In this document: positions 10,291-21,860 of the stretch, piece by piece | How the letters are laid out: every line of letters begins with the position of its first letter | How positions within the stretch are numbered: the first letter of the stretch is position 1 | Origin: Pythium myriotylum | Taxonomy: Eukaryota > Oomycota > Peronosporomycetes > Pythiales > Pythiaceae | NCBI GenBank assembly: GCA_023091665.1 | Contig: JALJCQ010000027.1 | Span: 310,001 to 374,000, forward strand | Direction of reading: 5' to 3' | Length of the DNA stretch: 64,000 nt | Notes under the pieces: model-generated | The model's database searches: none | Told to the model about the DNA's origin: nothing | What the model saw: the letters and a program-made list of their open reading frames with translations, nothing else | Made by a program: the position numbers and the translations under genes

Positions 10291-11523
10291 GGAAGTAGAC
10301 CAAAATTTCCTGGCCTCTTCTGCTTCTGTTGGGTGCATCGCGAGGATTTTGTCGCGTCCTCATCATGACAGGACCGAAATAGGATTCAGTTCGAATCCAA
10401 CTAGATCGTTGAGGGATGAAGCTGAGGTAGTATGTACTAGCAACCAAATGCATTTCAAGAGATCGAACTCGAGACGTTGGTGTTTGTGATGTGTTCACGA
10501 TCGGTGATGCCCACCCAGATATAATTCATATCATATGATTCACTCTCAAGCTTATGAAAGACCCACTCCAGATATCCTCACACTCTAAGCTCAAAGAAGC
10601 ATGTAGCCTGTAGAGATCTCGCAGGCTCGACGATAAAGTCATTGGCGGTTGCCCACTGCCTCAGCGGATTCCGCCACATTTTTGTGGGCAGATTCCATAC
10701 TACCAGTCAAATGCAAACAGAAGTGGATCGAAGCTTGTTCAGCGATACCTAGGAGTCAGGTTGGCTACACAATTGAGGAAACGCCAAGGCGCCTCAGCAC
10801 TGGCACATCTCCTCGAAAACGGCGAGATTGAGCGCGACAAAATGATGCAAGGCCTGCCTTCTCCAACCACACGACAGAAGGCTGATCTGGTCTGTGGACA
10901 ATAGAGAGTACCATCTGGATGGGTTGCGTTCGTGAGGATCTATCGGATCGAGCTCGCGAGCTTCGATTTGACAAAACTTTGCTCTATGCAGGTTTAAGCT
11001 CCAAAGAAAAAGCAGAAGCTCGAAGAAAACAGACTTGTCGGTTACATTAAAGCCAAGATACAGTACGAGGCTACAGCTGGCGCTCCCGATAATGGAGTTT
11101 GGAGTGGATGGCTGGTCTCTGACGGAAGGGCTCGATCATCAGCAAACCTCGGTGAGAAAGACACAGCCACCCTGGTGTTTGTTGCCGTGCTCCCAATGAA
11201 GTTGCCTGTACAGCTGTTAGTGATGCTACATTTCGCCATTTCGCTTGGTCTTCAGCCCAGAATGGAGAACATTTGACGGTATCCTTGAGGAGGGGGAGGT
11301 ACAAATAACTCTGCTTCTAAAAAGCTGCAGTTTCTACTAAAACCGTTCGCTCAGGTTGACGAAAATCGCGGCAAGTTAAGCACCACAATCATCGAAGAAT
11401 CGGAGTCGGACGCATTTCTTTCCGGTACAAGTGCTGAAAGTTTGAATTGTGTTCAACCAGAGGCACCAGTAAGATTTCTCTACTGTGTACAAGGCACGCT
11501 CGATGTTTTCTAGCCCAAAACTC
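10291..11523. other. intergenic, no supported gene
   Basis: Short frames only. A GGTACAAATAACTCNGCTT segment near 11300 recurs near 14537 in the other spacer, so part of both spacers may share an old decayed repeat. Nothing else is recognisable. Confidence 0.4.
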
Positions 11524-12387
11524 TCATGACAGCAAGAATTGCACAGACTGTCGTTCCTTTGAAGAAGGTGGTTGAGGTTCCAGCTGGAAAACTTCTTCGA
11601 TTCGTGGTGCACGAATGGATGCCTCCGCTTGGACACGGTCATACCAATAGATGATGCCGCATTGATCCTTCACGGCTTCCTTCATGAGTTCGGCTGCCCT
11701 CAAAGAATCGCCCATCAACTGGCTGAGTCCGCCAAGAAAGTCGAGATCCGGGTCGTATCGAACGATTTGGCTTCTCGCGTCAAACTCGGCAATGATCGAT
11801 CCGTGAAAGCTCCATGGCTGACCAACTAGCTTGTCTACAAGCTCCGGGTACTTGAGCCCGGCAGGGTAGATGAACCGTAATATGCTCAGTGTCATCGGAC
11901 TGCGGTTAACGCCGGATACAACAATGGAGAAGGACCCGGTGTCGTCATCTCTTGAGACGATGCGGATCGACTTCAAATGGAACACAACTGACTTGGTCCA
12001 TGGGGAGTGGAGATGGTGGTACATGGCGAACAAGTCGCGACCGCAGAAGGGTCCGAACGCGATATCCTCGCTCATGATGGCCATGAACGCGTCTTGCATC
12101 TCACGCTCCGTGCATTCCCGACTTGTGAGCGTGAAGAATTATCCTGCCGTGCGAACGATTGAGCCGTCGCCGTCCGTTCGTCGGTACAATTGACGAGTGT
12201 AAAGCAAGTTACGATGGACTTGGAGATCATAAATCTGCTGTCGGAGTGCACGGATGTCGAGCGAGACATTGTAGAGCTTGGAGCGGATCCGCTGTTTGTC
12301 CGTGACGCGACGCTTTTTCTTGGCTCCGGTAGGCGCGATGGCCGTCGTCGCGCGCGCGTGGTGCCACTCAACGTATCGATCGGCCAT
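11524..12387 (-). pseudogene. EWH...SVxFLLS family member with a single in-frame stop
   Basis: A full-length family member (288 codons from ATG at 12387 to the stop at 11524) interrupted only by one TAA at 12139-12141, right after DGDGSIVRTAG. The frame continues without a shift on the far side (…SEDIAFGPFCGRD…, YPAGLKYPEL, IVRYDPDLDF) to a perfect ERQSVQFLLS terminus. Everything else is intact, so this is a recent nonsense mutation, a sequencing error or a site of readthrough. The N-terminal product would be 82 residues, holding just EWH, the basic segment and the coil, similar to the truncated gene at 17247-17555. Confidence 0.85.
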
Positions 12388-12942
12388 TCGTGACGATAAG
12401 AGGTGATCAGATAATGAAAGCGAAACGAGGGTCTCGGAAGAAGCTCTCGAGGAGATAGTCCCCCAAATAAGAGTCCGCAGGGTCAGCTATCACCGTGTTG
12501 GATAATCCTTTGTGTCAAGCGTTTTGGGTTCACTCGTGGAAATGGGCACACACCAATGGGAACGTTGGATCATGCCTGTAAATTGCACATGAAAGGCTTG
12601 GTGATTGAAGTACAGTGCCCAGCATACCGCGGTCATGTGAAATGCAACTTTTGCTCGCTTTACAATCTCCACAAATACGTCTCCACTCGGTTGTTCACAG
12701 CCACAAGACCGATTTGTGGTCTCGTGATGGCTGTGCGACTCATCGAATCCACGAATCCACTCTTGCGGACCGTCCAACTCTCGTTTGAATTTATTTGTTC
12801 TTACCCCATATGCAGAACGACCTTTACTTTTGAAATGCAAGTGGGTCGAACGATAAATCACTTCAAGAGGGAAAATTTAACGTATTGCACTGTTAGCATC
12901 TCGTGTAGATGTCGAATGAGAAGCTAAAATGGCATATCCATC
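12388..12942. other. intergenic between two family members
   Basis: About 555 bp with no recognisable gene, serving as 3' flank of the 12943-13800 gene and 5' flank of the 11524-12387 relic. Confidence 0.4.
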
Positions 12943-13800
12943 TTATGACAGAAGAAACTCGACCGACTGACGCTGTCGGGAAGTGGGCGAAGGCTCGTCG
13001 ACCTTGATGACCTCCTCGATTCGCGGCACACGGAAGGACACGTCTCTCTCGAGTTTCACGTAGTTGTAAATGACGCCGCATCGGTCCCTGACCGCCTCTT
13101 CCATGAGTTCCGCTGCACGTATACGATCCCCGAGGAGCTCGCTCAGCCCACCAAGAAAGTCAAGGTCGGTATCATGCCGCACAATCTGGTTGTGGTTATC
13201 GAATTCCAAGATAATCGTCGAGTCGAATCTCAGTGGCTGGTTCAAAAGTGCGTCGGTGAGTGCCGGGTACTTGAGCACGGCAGGGAAGACGTATTTGAGG
13301 ATGTTGTAGGTCATCGGAGTGTAGCTAACTGTAGACACCACGACAGAATACGACTCGGTCTCCAGCTCTGGCGAGCGGATGTATAGCGACTTCAACTCGG
13401 ACCGTAGTGTTTGTGTCCACGGAATATGGAGCATATGCAACGTGGCAAACAACTCTCGCCCCTTGAACGCCCCGAACGCCACGTCCTCGCTCACAACTCT
13501 CATAAACACCTCGCGCGAACGCCTACCTCCTTCCCATGTCCACACGAGGAACTCGTTAGCGAGACGGACAAGTGAGCCGTCGCTGTCGGTTCGCTTGTAC
13601 AACTGACGCGTGTAAAGCAAGTTGCGATGGACTTGGAGATCATGGATTTGCTGCTTAAGTGTGCTGATGTCGAGCGAGAGATTGTAGAGTTTCGAGCGAA
13701 TGCGTTGCTTATCGGTGACACGGCGCTTCTTCTTGGACCCTTTGAGTGCGATGGCCGTCGTCGCACGCGCGTGGTGCCACTCGATGTATCGATCGCTCAT
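12943..13800 (-). CDS. EWH...SVxFLLS family protein, member 2 (best preserved)
   Basis: 285 residues from ATG at 13800; open frame continues upstream but only the segment from MSDRYIEWHHARA is conserved. Contains the basic segment KKKRRVTDKQRIRSK, helix DISTLKQQIHDLQVHRNLLY, KRTDSDGSLV (Ser replacing Gly in the DGDGS motif), AFGAFKGREL, FPAVLKYPALTDALL, IVRHDTDLDFLGGL and the terminal RQSVEFLLS. It is the closest relative of the relics at 9794 and 11524; the three form a young subgroup sharing EWHHARATTAI. No signal peptide or membrane segment. Unknown function; I infer an intracellular, possibly DNA- or protein-binding role from the basic N-terminus and small-molecule- or protein-binding potential from the NTF2-like-looking middle. 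Confidence 0.85.
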   Translation of the reverse strand: MSDRYIEWHHARATTAIALKGSKKKRRVTDKQRIRSKLYNLSLDISTLKQQIHDLQVHRNLLYTRQLYKRTDSDGSLVRLANEFLVWTWEGGRRSREVFMRVVSEDVAFGAFKGRELFATLHMLHIPWTQTLRSELKSLYIRSPELETESYSVVVSTVSYTPMTYNILKYVFPAVLKYPALTDALLNQPLRFDSTIILEFDNHNQIVRHDTDLDFLGGLSELLGDRIRAAELMEEAVRDRCGVIYNYVKLERDVSFRVPRIEEVIKVDEPSPTSRQRQSVEFLLS

Positions 13801-15372
13801 GAGCAACGGGAGACGAGTTCGTGACTGAGGAGGGAGACGTCGTAAGCAAAATGGAATCCTGGTGCCTGGTAATATACGGGGGAGAGTGCGTCTGTGTTGC
13901 GACCGATCAGCACTGGCGAACTGTAAAGGCGAATCAACGTTGAGTCTCATCTGCGATGCAGGGTTCACTATCCAGACAAATGCCTGAACTCAGCATAGCT
14001 TGTACCCTTGCAAAACCAATTCTGCTAAGATGTGGCTTTAACTCCGACAAGTACCCTTAAACGTTATAAGAAGTTGCAACTTTATATGTCGATGTGTGGC
14101 TGGCTATCCACGTGCATTGTGTTTGTTCTTGCTCACGCCACAAAGAGCGGATTTGGTGCAGGCAAGATCAACAAATCCACTGGCATCCATAGCTTGAATT
14201 GACAGGATTCCTCGTCGTCTCACAGACACGAGAACACTTCACGGCTTGGAGATTTGGATCGTCGCTTCTGGTGATCAAAATCTGAGAGCGGACAAGCAAT
14301 CAGCAATCCAGCGAGTGGGGCGATTCTAGAGGACTCTCCATGGGAAGAACAAGCTGTCCTTCGCTCCACTGAACCTAATCCACAAACTTCACTTCCTGCT
14401 GTGGGGGATCGTCAACCACAGATGACCAGGGGCAAAGTCTACTAGCAAGCCACGACTCAACAATGATCACGTCGCTTCACTTGTCGTCGATTGCACAGGA
14501 AAGTCAGAATCGAGCAACAGGTAATCGTGCGGGGGGTACAAATAACTCAGCTTGAAGTACCGAAATATCCCCCTAAAACCGCTTATTGCACATAAAACGT
14601 ACATGATACGGGGTTTCGATTGCCTCATCGGTTGCTGACAACTTCGAGAAGAAAGAACGTGCTGCTTTGTGAAGTCAACCATTGAAAGTGCTTTATCACC
14701 GACAGCGATCCCCACCAACACGAACGCATGATGTTCACGATTGGATGAGAGGCTGAAATACTGAGCTCATCAGAGTCCCTTAGTACACCCAACACTGACA
14801 TTTGTTCAAGTTCTGGATCTTTGTCCATTTGATCACAACACATTCCCTTTCGATGAAGAAAAGGAAAACTCTGATATACGAATCTCCACGCTTTGAACGC
14901 AGTTGTCGTGTGATGTGAATTCGTCCATCTCCAAAGGCGTTGGAAGCTCTTGATTTCCAGGGAGTGGTCATCCTTCAAGAGCTCGTGTTGACCAGTCCCA
15001 CAGGACCTCTATGGAACGGTCACAGCCAGCTGGCTTGCACTGGGAGTGAACCTAGAGTCTCATCACACTCGTCAATAAGTACAGAGCAGTAAAACCTCAG
15101 AAAACGTTGGGTGCCGGCCGCCTGGGCTGAGTGGATTTTTATTCTGGATGAATGGCGCTGGGAAGTCGCCCACAACTTCCTGTATTGTGATCGACTGATC
15201 ATCGAAGCCTTCGGCTGCCACTACATCTCCCAACACAGTCCCAGTCAGTCGCTCATACTGAACCTCTATGTGTTCGGCTCACCTGTGCAGGTTACAGTTG
15301 TGAGGGTGCAAAGCTAAGGTCCCGTAAGTCAACTCATGCTTCCAAAGTTGTTGGCGCTTTGTTTGTTTTACG
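13801..15372. other. intergenic, no supported gene
   Basis: Short unconserved frames only. The GGTACAAATAACTC segment near 14537 matches the one near 11300. No RNA gene or element with defined ends was recognised. Confidence 0.4.
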
Positions 15373-16221
15373 CTACGTCAGCAAGAACCGAACGGAATGG
15401 CGATCATCCGTCTCACTTCGAGTCTTCTCGTCGAAATCTTGCGCGTCTTCTTCTATTGAGTTCTCGACCACACTGCCATGTTTCTTTTGGAGCAGCGCAT
15501 TTTTTTCAATGGGGCAAACGCTGCCCTCGAAGTTTCGATCTTGTAGCTCCGTGACTTCGGCCGCCTTAACCGCCTGGCTCGAGACAGCGGCGTGTAATGC
15601 CGCGTAGTCCACGCACACATCATTGCGGAGGATACAACCGCGGCCATCAAAGTAAAGATCTACCGAGGCACGCACCACGACCACCTGGTTTGGGACGCCA
15701 AGAAGTGCGAGTGGGGTCTTAGCGAACGTTTCATCGTCAATAGCACCGGAGATCTGGCCCTCAACTCGGATCGTGCAGGTTTCGGCGGTTGGGTCTCGGG
15801 CCACGACATGCACCTCTTCGAACGTGAACTCGATCGACTGAAACTTAGCGAGGTAGTGGTCCGAGATAGCCAGCAATTTGTCACGCCCGGCTCGAGGCCC
15901 AAACTTGACCTCATCGTCCAGCACAGCGTATAGACAGTCTCGAGTTCGTGCTTCGTTCGTGCGGTATCCATGGCGCATAAGTGTCATAAATTCGCGTGTC
16001 TTGGAGACAAGTGAGCCGTCACCATCGTAGCGAGTGTACAACGCGCGCGTGTAGAGCACGGCACGCAGTGTCGTGAGCTCCTGGATCTCCTGGCGCAGTG
16101 CGCTGATGTCGTGCGAAAGGTTGTAGATCTTGGAGCGGACGCGCTGTTTAGTCGTGACGCGGCGCTTGCGGCTCGAGCCGACGGCGCCAACCCGGTGCCA
16201 CTCGATGCGTCCTTCGACCAT
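15373..16221 (-). CDS. EWH...SVxFLLS family protein, member 3
   Basis: 282 residues from ATG at 16221 (MVEGRIEWHRV). Basic segment SRKRRVTTKQRVRSKIYN; helix DISALRQEIQELTTLRAVLY; YDGDGSLV; KFGPRAGRDKLL; GCILRNDVCVDY near the end of the middle domain. The terminal DRHSVRFLLT is the family tail with Thr as last residue. It lacks the YPAVLKYP motif seen in members 1 and 2; instead it has a TPLALLGVPNQVVVV segment shared in outline with the gene at 26820, so these two form a second subgroup. A longer acidic linker (ENSIEEDAQDFDE) precedes the tail. No targeting signal visible. Function unknown. Confidence 0.85.
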   Translation of the reverse strand: MVEGRIEWHRVGAVGSSRKRRVTTKQRVRSKIYNLSHDISALRQEIQELTTLRAVLYTRALYTRYDGDGSLVSKTREFMTLMRHGYRTNEARTRDCLYAVLDDEVKFGPRAGRDKLLAISDHYLAKFQSIEFTFEEVHVVARDPTAETCTIRVEGQISGAIDDETFAKTPLALLGVPNQVVVVRASVDLYFDGRGCILRNDVCVDYAALHAAVSSQAVKAAEVTELQDRNFEGSVCPIEKNALLQKKHGSVVENSIEEDAQDFDEKTRSETDDRHSVRFLLT

Positions 16222-17246
16222 TTGCACTTTTCGAAAATGATGGGTTTTCGATCGACGCGGCGACTTCGGGATCTGCTGGAAAGTGATTCAAGGCTCGTTG
16301 GCCCATCTCCCACGGGAAGAAATGATCGAGCAAACTTGATTGACGCGTAATATAATACCTACGCAGCCACCACTGATCGACGCGTGTTTCGTAGAGCGGT
16401 AACACCATAGCCCAAGAGTTCGGGAGCGCAATCAAGACCAATATTACCATGAGCTGAAAGAAAAAAAAAGCTGAGGTTGAGGCTTCATGGCTGTCGTGGA
16501 GGTGATAAGTCTTATCGAAACAGAGCCTACCACTTCTGTTGTTCACATGCGAGAACTAAAAGTCTGTGCATGTTCTTGGTGGAGGAGATTGACAAACGCG
16601 CGAAGATTCGATCGTCAACTAACGCAAATGACTTCCGCTCTGACATTCGGTTCTCTTTACTGGGTGAATGATTCCATATCTGCGTGTACAACGATGCGAT
16701 AATGTGACTGAAGGTGGGCTGTGTACCCTGAAATATTCTCAAGCCACGTGCAGGATGTTGTATCCGCTTGCAAAGGTTCCAGAAGCGAGAGCTGGATTCC
16801 GTTTTTTCATTGATGACTTGACCAGGGTTTGCAATTAGCCAGCTCCGTATGGAAAGGTTTGAGCATCACCTTGAAACTAGACAGACAGTGGGCGCCTTCC
16901 TATTGCAGTCTGCCCGACGGTCATTCCATGCCTGGTCTATCTTTGCTGTGGTCGAAAATCAAGCCTCGGTAGCCTCATCAAAGAAGGTTCAATCAGTCGG
17001 CCAGGAGACCCTGGTGGTGCTGTACGTCCGCCACATGGGCACTTGTCTCGCCATCATCGAACCCATAGAAAAGCCGGTTGGATCCGTAAGGACACCAAGC
17101 TCGGGGGTCTGGCCTACGCAATGCTCCGCTGCCAACAACGCATAATAATCAAGCTTGCTTTGTACTGACTCTAATTGTATATAATGCTCTCTTTACACAG
17201 GCGTCCCTCACAGCCGCGCGTTGTCTACAGCTTTGAGGCCGTCGAG
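16222..17246. other. intergenic, no supported gene
   Basis: No conserved open frame, repeat or RNA gene recognised. Some frames around 16849-17145 look weakly coding but match nothing I know. Confidence 0.35.
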
Positions 17247-17555
17247 TCAAATCTCATGCCGCCAAACCCCGTCCTTCAACTCCCACTCGTGTTCTGTCGG
17301 GATTGCTGTCGAATTTCGAATAATCCTCCCTTCGAAGCGGTCGACACGAGAGCATTCTCGGCGCTTGTAGCTCTCGCGCGAGTAGAGCAAGGCACGCAAT
17401 CGCATCAGGTCCTGGATCTCTTGTTGCAGCGCGCGGATGTCGAACGTGAGGTTGTAGAGCGTCGAGCGAATGCGCTCTTTCTCGGTTGGCGAGCGGCGCT
17501 TGGTTTGCTTCGAGTTGGGTCGCACGCGATGCCATTCGATCGAGTTAGGTCTCAT
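17247..17555 (-). CDS. truncated EWH-family gene: basic coiled-coil module only
   Basis: 102 residues from ATG at 17555. It begins MRPNSIEWHRVRPNSKQTKRRS and keeps the basic segment (TEKERIRSTLYN) and the helix (DIRALQQEIQDLMRLRALLYSRE), then diverges within ten residues of where DGDGSLV should be and ends without the middle domain or the SVxFLLS tail. It could be a 5' remnant, or an active short form able to pair with full-length relatives through the coil. The helix is nearly identical to that of the 26820-27638 gene. An open upstream extension exists but is not conserved. Confidence 0.6.
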   Translation of the reverse strand: MRPNSIEWHRVRPNSKQTKRRSPTEKERIRSTLYNLTFDIRALQQEIQDLMRLRALLYSRESYKRRECSRVDRFEGRIIRNSTAIPTEHEWELKDGVWRHEI

Positions 17556-20238
17556 TTTTGGTACTTCGGCGCAGTTTAACAAGTGAGCGTCAACTGGACG
17601 GAGAAGACTTCTCCTTGTACTAAACCTGAGAGCTGAGACCACAGAGAGGGCCTGGTCCTCGAGCTTTTTCGGTAGATGAGCGTCGACGGTAATCAGTACA
17701 GTATCATGCTGCAAAGAAAAACGGGCCAGCTGTGTTGAAAGCCAAACCCCGTCGGTCTTTCCCTGCAATCAATTCAATGCGCGATCACTGTTGGGACGAG
17801 GCACTGACGCGATCTGGGATGTGTGATTTAGGAATCCGTTGGAGTACATAATCGCGTCTCTTCTACAGTCTTTCCCACTTCGATGAAGTTTGTCAAGTTC
17901 GATTCAACTGGCCCATTACTGGACGAACCAGGTGAAGCACACCAAGACGCACGGCAACTGCGTCACAGAGAAAGTTCGTTTACTGTTAACGCGACTTGGG
18001 AGTGAGAGCCCACGTTATTTCTTCTCCTTGTTTCGTGCGAGCAGTGAGTTTCTTGTTCACCTCGGCGCCTCCACAACTTGATTGGTAGAGCAATTTTTCT
18101 GTCAGCTTCACATCTCTATCGGCTACCGACACACAAAGTGCATCTCACGTAACGCAATGATTCCACGCACCTAGATCATTGACGGTTTCCTGAGAACCGT
18201 GAGAAACTGCGAATCCGCAGATGAGGCTTTCTACGATCCTTGCACGTTCTTGCTTGATGGTGATCATGATCATTGATGATCTGTACAGTGCTCGAGTAGT
18301 CAACTCGTCCATCCTGTGAGAGAGGGGGGAGGGTAATTTCGAGACGATGACCACGCTCTTTGTTCTCACCCACTTCCGAACGTGAAACAAACACGCGACG
18401 TCTTCGTGGAAGTGTTCAAACAGACAATGCCACCCGAAACTCATTGCTAATTGGTCTCTTGGCGAAGACCAGCGACACGCGTAGGTTTTTTTTTTGTGCC
18501 AATACAATCATTGCTTGCCTTTGCGCGAATATCTGGTGCGAAGTGGCCAAATACCAGTTCACAAACGACGAGCGTCAATTACAAAAACAGACTTGAGCTG
18601 GATAAGAGTTAGCGTACAAATCGCTCGGTAACACCACCGACAAAATATTATGACAACAGAGCCGTTGAGTTCAACTTATGAATTCAAATGGCTTGGCTAG
18701 TTTCGAGATCTTATAGAGCTTAGCGTTACTTTTGGTTGAGGTTGCGAATTGGACGACAGCTCATACCAATATCGCGGTTTTAAAGTGTCACGGCGAGATG
18801 GGCCTGCAATCGAGAACGATGGTCGTACGGTTGAATATCAACCTCTAGAGCATTATTACTATGTCCATGGTGTCCGTGATGGTGTTGGACGCATTTCCTC
18901 TTGACAGATTTTGGGGCGATAAGCTCTCGCAGATAGAAGAGACGTACCGTCGACAATCTTTCTGTTGATGCCATCTCTGTTGGATAAGTGGTGCGCAAAG
19001 CTCACAACAAGTACCCAGTCCTGTACGAATCGTGGAGAACGCCATACACCACTGGCTAGCTGATATATGATGCAGGCTTCCATATTAAAACGACAACAAA
19101 ACTCTACGCATTCATGGCAGTCGTGGCAAAGTGAGCAGCATTATCAAGCCTCCGGCCTTAACATTTTTTTTTATTTTTTTTTTTATTTCCAGGAGTTAGA
19201 TTGTCAGTACAGCTAAGGTGACTGCCCGTCCCTCCGGCCTTAACATGATACGAGCTAGGCGGTGCAGCATTTTGTTCGTCTGTTTGGTCGCTTGTCTTGT
19301 AGAACAAGAGATTATCACTTGCCGACGGTTTCTTCTCGGACGCGGAATCCACCAACCAGATTTGTCGACTAGTCAAGACGATAGTGTCTCATCTATCAAG
19401 TGCACAGATGTCAAAGTCAAATCATGTTGTGAGTGGCTGAGCCGGGGCCCCACAAAGTACCCGTCTGAGATCGGACAATACTGTCTACTGGAAGTCGTAT
19501 CGTCCCAAATGTGATTCAAGTTCAATACGGATTGACCACCAGTTGAAAGCATGCCCGCATATATCTCTCGTGGGTAAATACTGGCCAGGACAAGTCGTTG
19601 CTGAAACTTGAGTTTGTTCGACCTGATTCAGACCAATCAGCCCGACAAGCTCCTCAAGCTTTCACGCGTGCCACCGTAAATGAGACTCTCGGTGGTTGAG
19701 CTCATCCCTACTCCTTCACCACCTGTGTTAAACCGCAGGTCAAATGCAACAGTTTTCACCATTTGGATGGGTTCCATCCAAGAGAGGCAAAAGCAAAAGA
19801 AAATATTAGACCACGCCACACAATTCGCTTGAGCTTTTTCTAGCGTTTCACCATCCTCTAGACATCATCTCACTCCTGATCGTACAATCCCCACGTCAGC
19901 TTGTATCATCAACTAGACGCAAAACAGGCGAATCCCATCTTCATGCTGACTGTGCAGAAGGTTCACAGTTCAAGAATGAACTTCGCCTGCCCATCGAATG
20001 CACCGCCCATGGCCGCCTTAGCAATCTTTGTCTCTGTTGAGATAGGCGAGGCCGAAGGCGGCTTATCATAGTATCACTGGCCGCCTTTGACCTCAGAGCA
20101 ATCATTGATAACTCTTCATGGAACAACAATATCTGACCGTACTTCCATCGATTCTACTGCTTACTGACAGATTTCAGAATGCCGCTGATCTATGTTTTAG
20201 GCCTGGCGTTTGCTCAAAGCGATCCAAATGACCATCAG
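17556..20238. other. long gene-poor spacer
   Basis: AT-richer DNA with short frames only and a T-rich run at about 19162-19190. No conserved gene, RNA or element end recognised. Confidence 0.4.
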
Positions 20239-20328
20239 CTCTAGCGCATAGCCGGACAATCCGATAAGCCATAGGTATTCAGACAGATGTCGCACAAAAG
20301 ACTCCAACTTTCATCATCATCTCTAGCG
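20239..20328 (+). mobile_element. short (CAT)n-tailed retroposon copy with 8-bp target duplication
   Basis: CTCTAGCG at 20239-20246 and again at 20321-20328 flanks a 74-bp insert ending GACTCCAACTTTCATCATCATCAT-type sequence. The insert matches the 3' part of the copies at 21815-21860, 28399-28443 and, more distantly, 57135-57323. Layout (repeat tail, truncated left end, direct repeats) suggests target-primed reverse transcription. Confidence 0.65.
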
Positions 20329-21287
20329 ATCCTGCCCCAGGAAGGCTTGGATCGTATCCGTTTTGGACCGAAGCTCTTCGCGAGCTTAATTCACTGCACG
20401 GGCAACTTGAGCTATCAACTGTAGGTCGAAGGGTATTGTTTGATGGATGCTACTGATCACGCTAGACTTGCGTGATGTTGCCCTCCGTGCTTGTGGCCTG
20501 ACACCCAAGATATCCACCATGATTTGTTTTGAAAACTATGGTGGCATTCTGAGGAATCCGCAGAAAGCTACGTAACGCAGGTAGACACTGAGCAATCGAC
20601 TTCCAGCTACTAATGAGCCAGCTGCAAGGTTGGTACCGATTTGTGGACAAGAATCGTCGTGTTTTGATCTTGAGAGTCATTATCCTCTACGGAAAATTGC
20701 ATCTGCCTGTCTTGGGATGTGAAATCTAGTCACACAATGGACAGAGCCAGAGTAGAACGTGTCTGTGTAGTCAAGAACACCGCTAGTGATTTTCAACGAT
20801 AAATCCAGAAGTCCAACGAGGCATCAGGCTGTAACTTGATATTGAAGTACTTTCAAACTTTCAACCTCGAGCTCAAGTGACCACCACTCTTCGGACCAAG
20901 GCCTCGGCTCTGGCTCCCAGCCACCAGCTGCCACGTGGCCGATGAAAGTCGCCCTGCATACGGAAACCAAGTGTAGTGGCGGCCACGACGGCAGCTGGTG
21001 GCAAGCCCGACGTGGGAAGAGCATGGAAGCGAACGCGAGCAAGAGGTCGGCGCGCCCCGCGCGTGCCAACGGCCGGCGATGACCGCAGCGAGCGCGAGCT
21101 CGTGCGCGTCCTTATCGCGGCCCCTCCCCCCTCAGTCACCAGACGACTGCGGAGCCTCAGTGCCCGCAAGCTCTCTTCAGGAGTTCTTCACTCAGCAACG
21201 CCGTCGACGCTCCCGAGATCAAGGCCGCGCTTTCCCCGAGGCTCAGCCTCCTCCCCCCCTCCCCCCTCCCTCCCCCCGAAGACCGTG

Positions 21288-21390
21288 CTGCGCTTGCGAG
21301 ATCGCTTCACTTGCTTCGCTCTGATCGAAGAAAACGTGAGGCGCTTGCAAGACTGTTTCAGCTGCTTCCGTAGGATTGAAGATTGTGCGC
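21288..21390 (+). repeat. two imperfect about 50-bp tandem units
   Basis: GCGCTTGCGAGATCGCTTCA... and GCGCTTGCAAGACTGTTTCA... are adjacent diverged copies. Both would read as LRxRDxFxCFxxIEE-like peptides on the plus strand, so they may be a decayed coding repeat. Confidence 0.5.
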
Positions 21391-21709
21391 CCTAGCGGCG
21401 GCTGCTTCACCACCACCAGAAGTGTGCGCTGCACCGCTTCTGCCCCCCCCCCAAGGAGATACCTCCATCATGGACCGCGTTTGTCAATCGAAGGACTAAC
21501 TCCTCGCGCTACACCGACCCATGGCGGCCCGACCGCCCCCACCGGCAAGTGCAGTTACCTCAGGGCGAATATTGAGCGTCATCACTCGATTGCCAGCCCT
21601 CGGAGGCGATAAACTGCTGCCACTGCCGTTTGTGTGTTCAAGAAACCATAGCGGCACGTCACCGGATCCGACCGTCCCGGAACGGGGATCTTTGCTCCCA
21701 TCATGGTGA

Positions 21710-21737
21710 CCCCCCCCCCCCCCCCCCCCCCCCCCCC
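21710..21737. repeat. C28 homopolymer
   Basis: An uninterrupted run of 28 C residues, comparable to the poly-C tract that received the second Copia element at 33.7/38.5 kb. The exact length may be an assembly estimate. Confidence 0.9.
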
Positions 21738-21806
21738 TCGTGGCGGCCACCACGCTTCTCTTGGCCCGACATGCACCGAGCATTGTCATTGCATATCCAA
21801 AGCTAT

Positions 21807-21860
21807 AGGCGTTCACACAGTTGTAACCCAATAGACTCCAACTTTCATCATCATCAACGT
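21807..21860 (+). mobile_element. (CAT)n-tailed retroposon fragment
   Basis: AAAGCTATAGG...AATAGACTCCAACTTTCATCATCATC aligns with the AAAGCTATTAGG...AATAGACTTCACTTGCATCATCATC end of the 57135-57323 element. No clear direct repeats were found at its ends. Confidence 0.55.
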
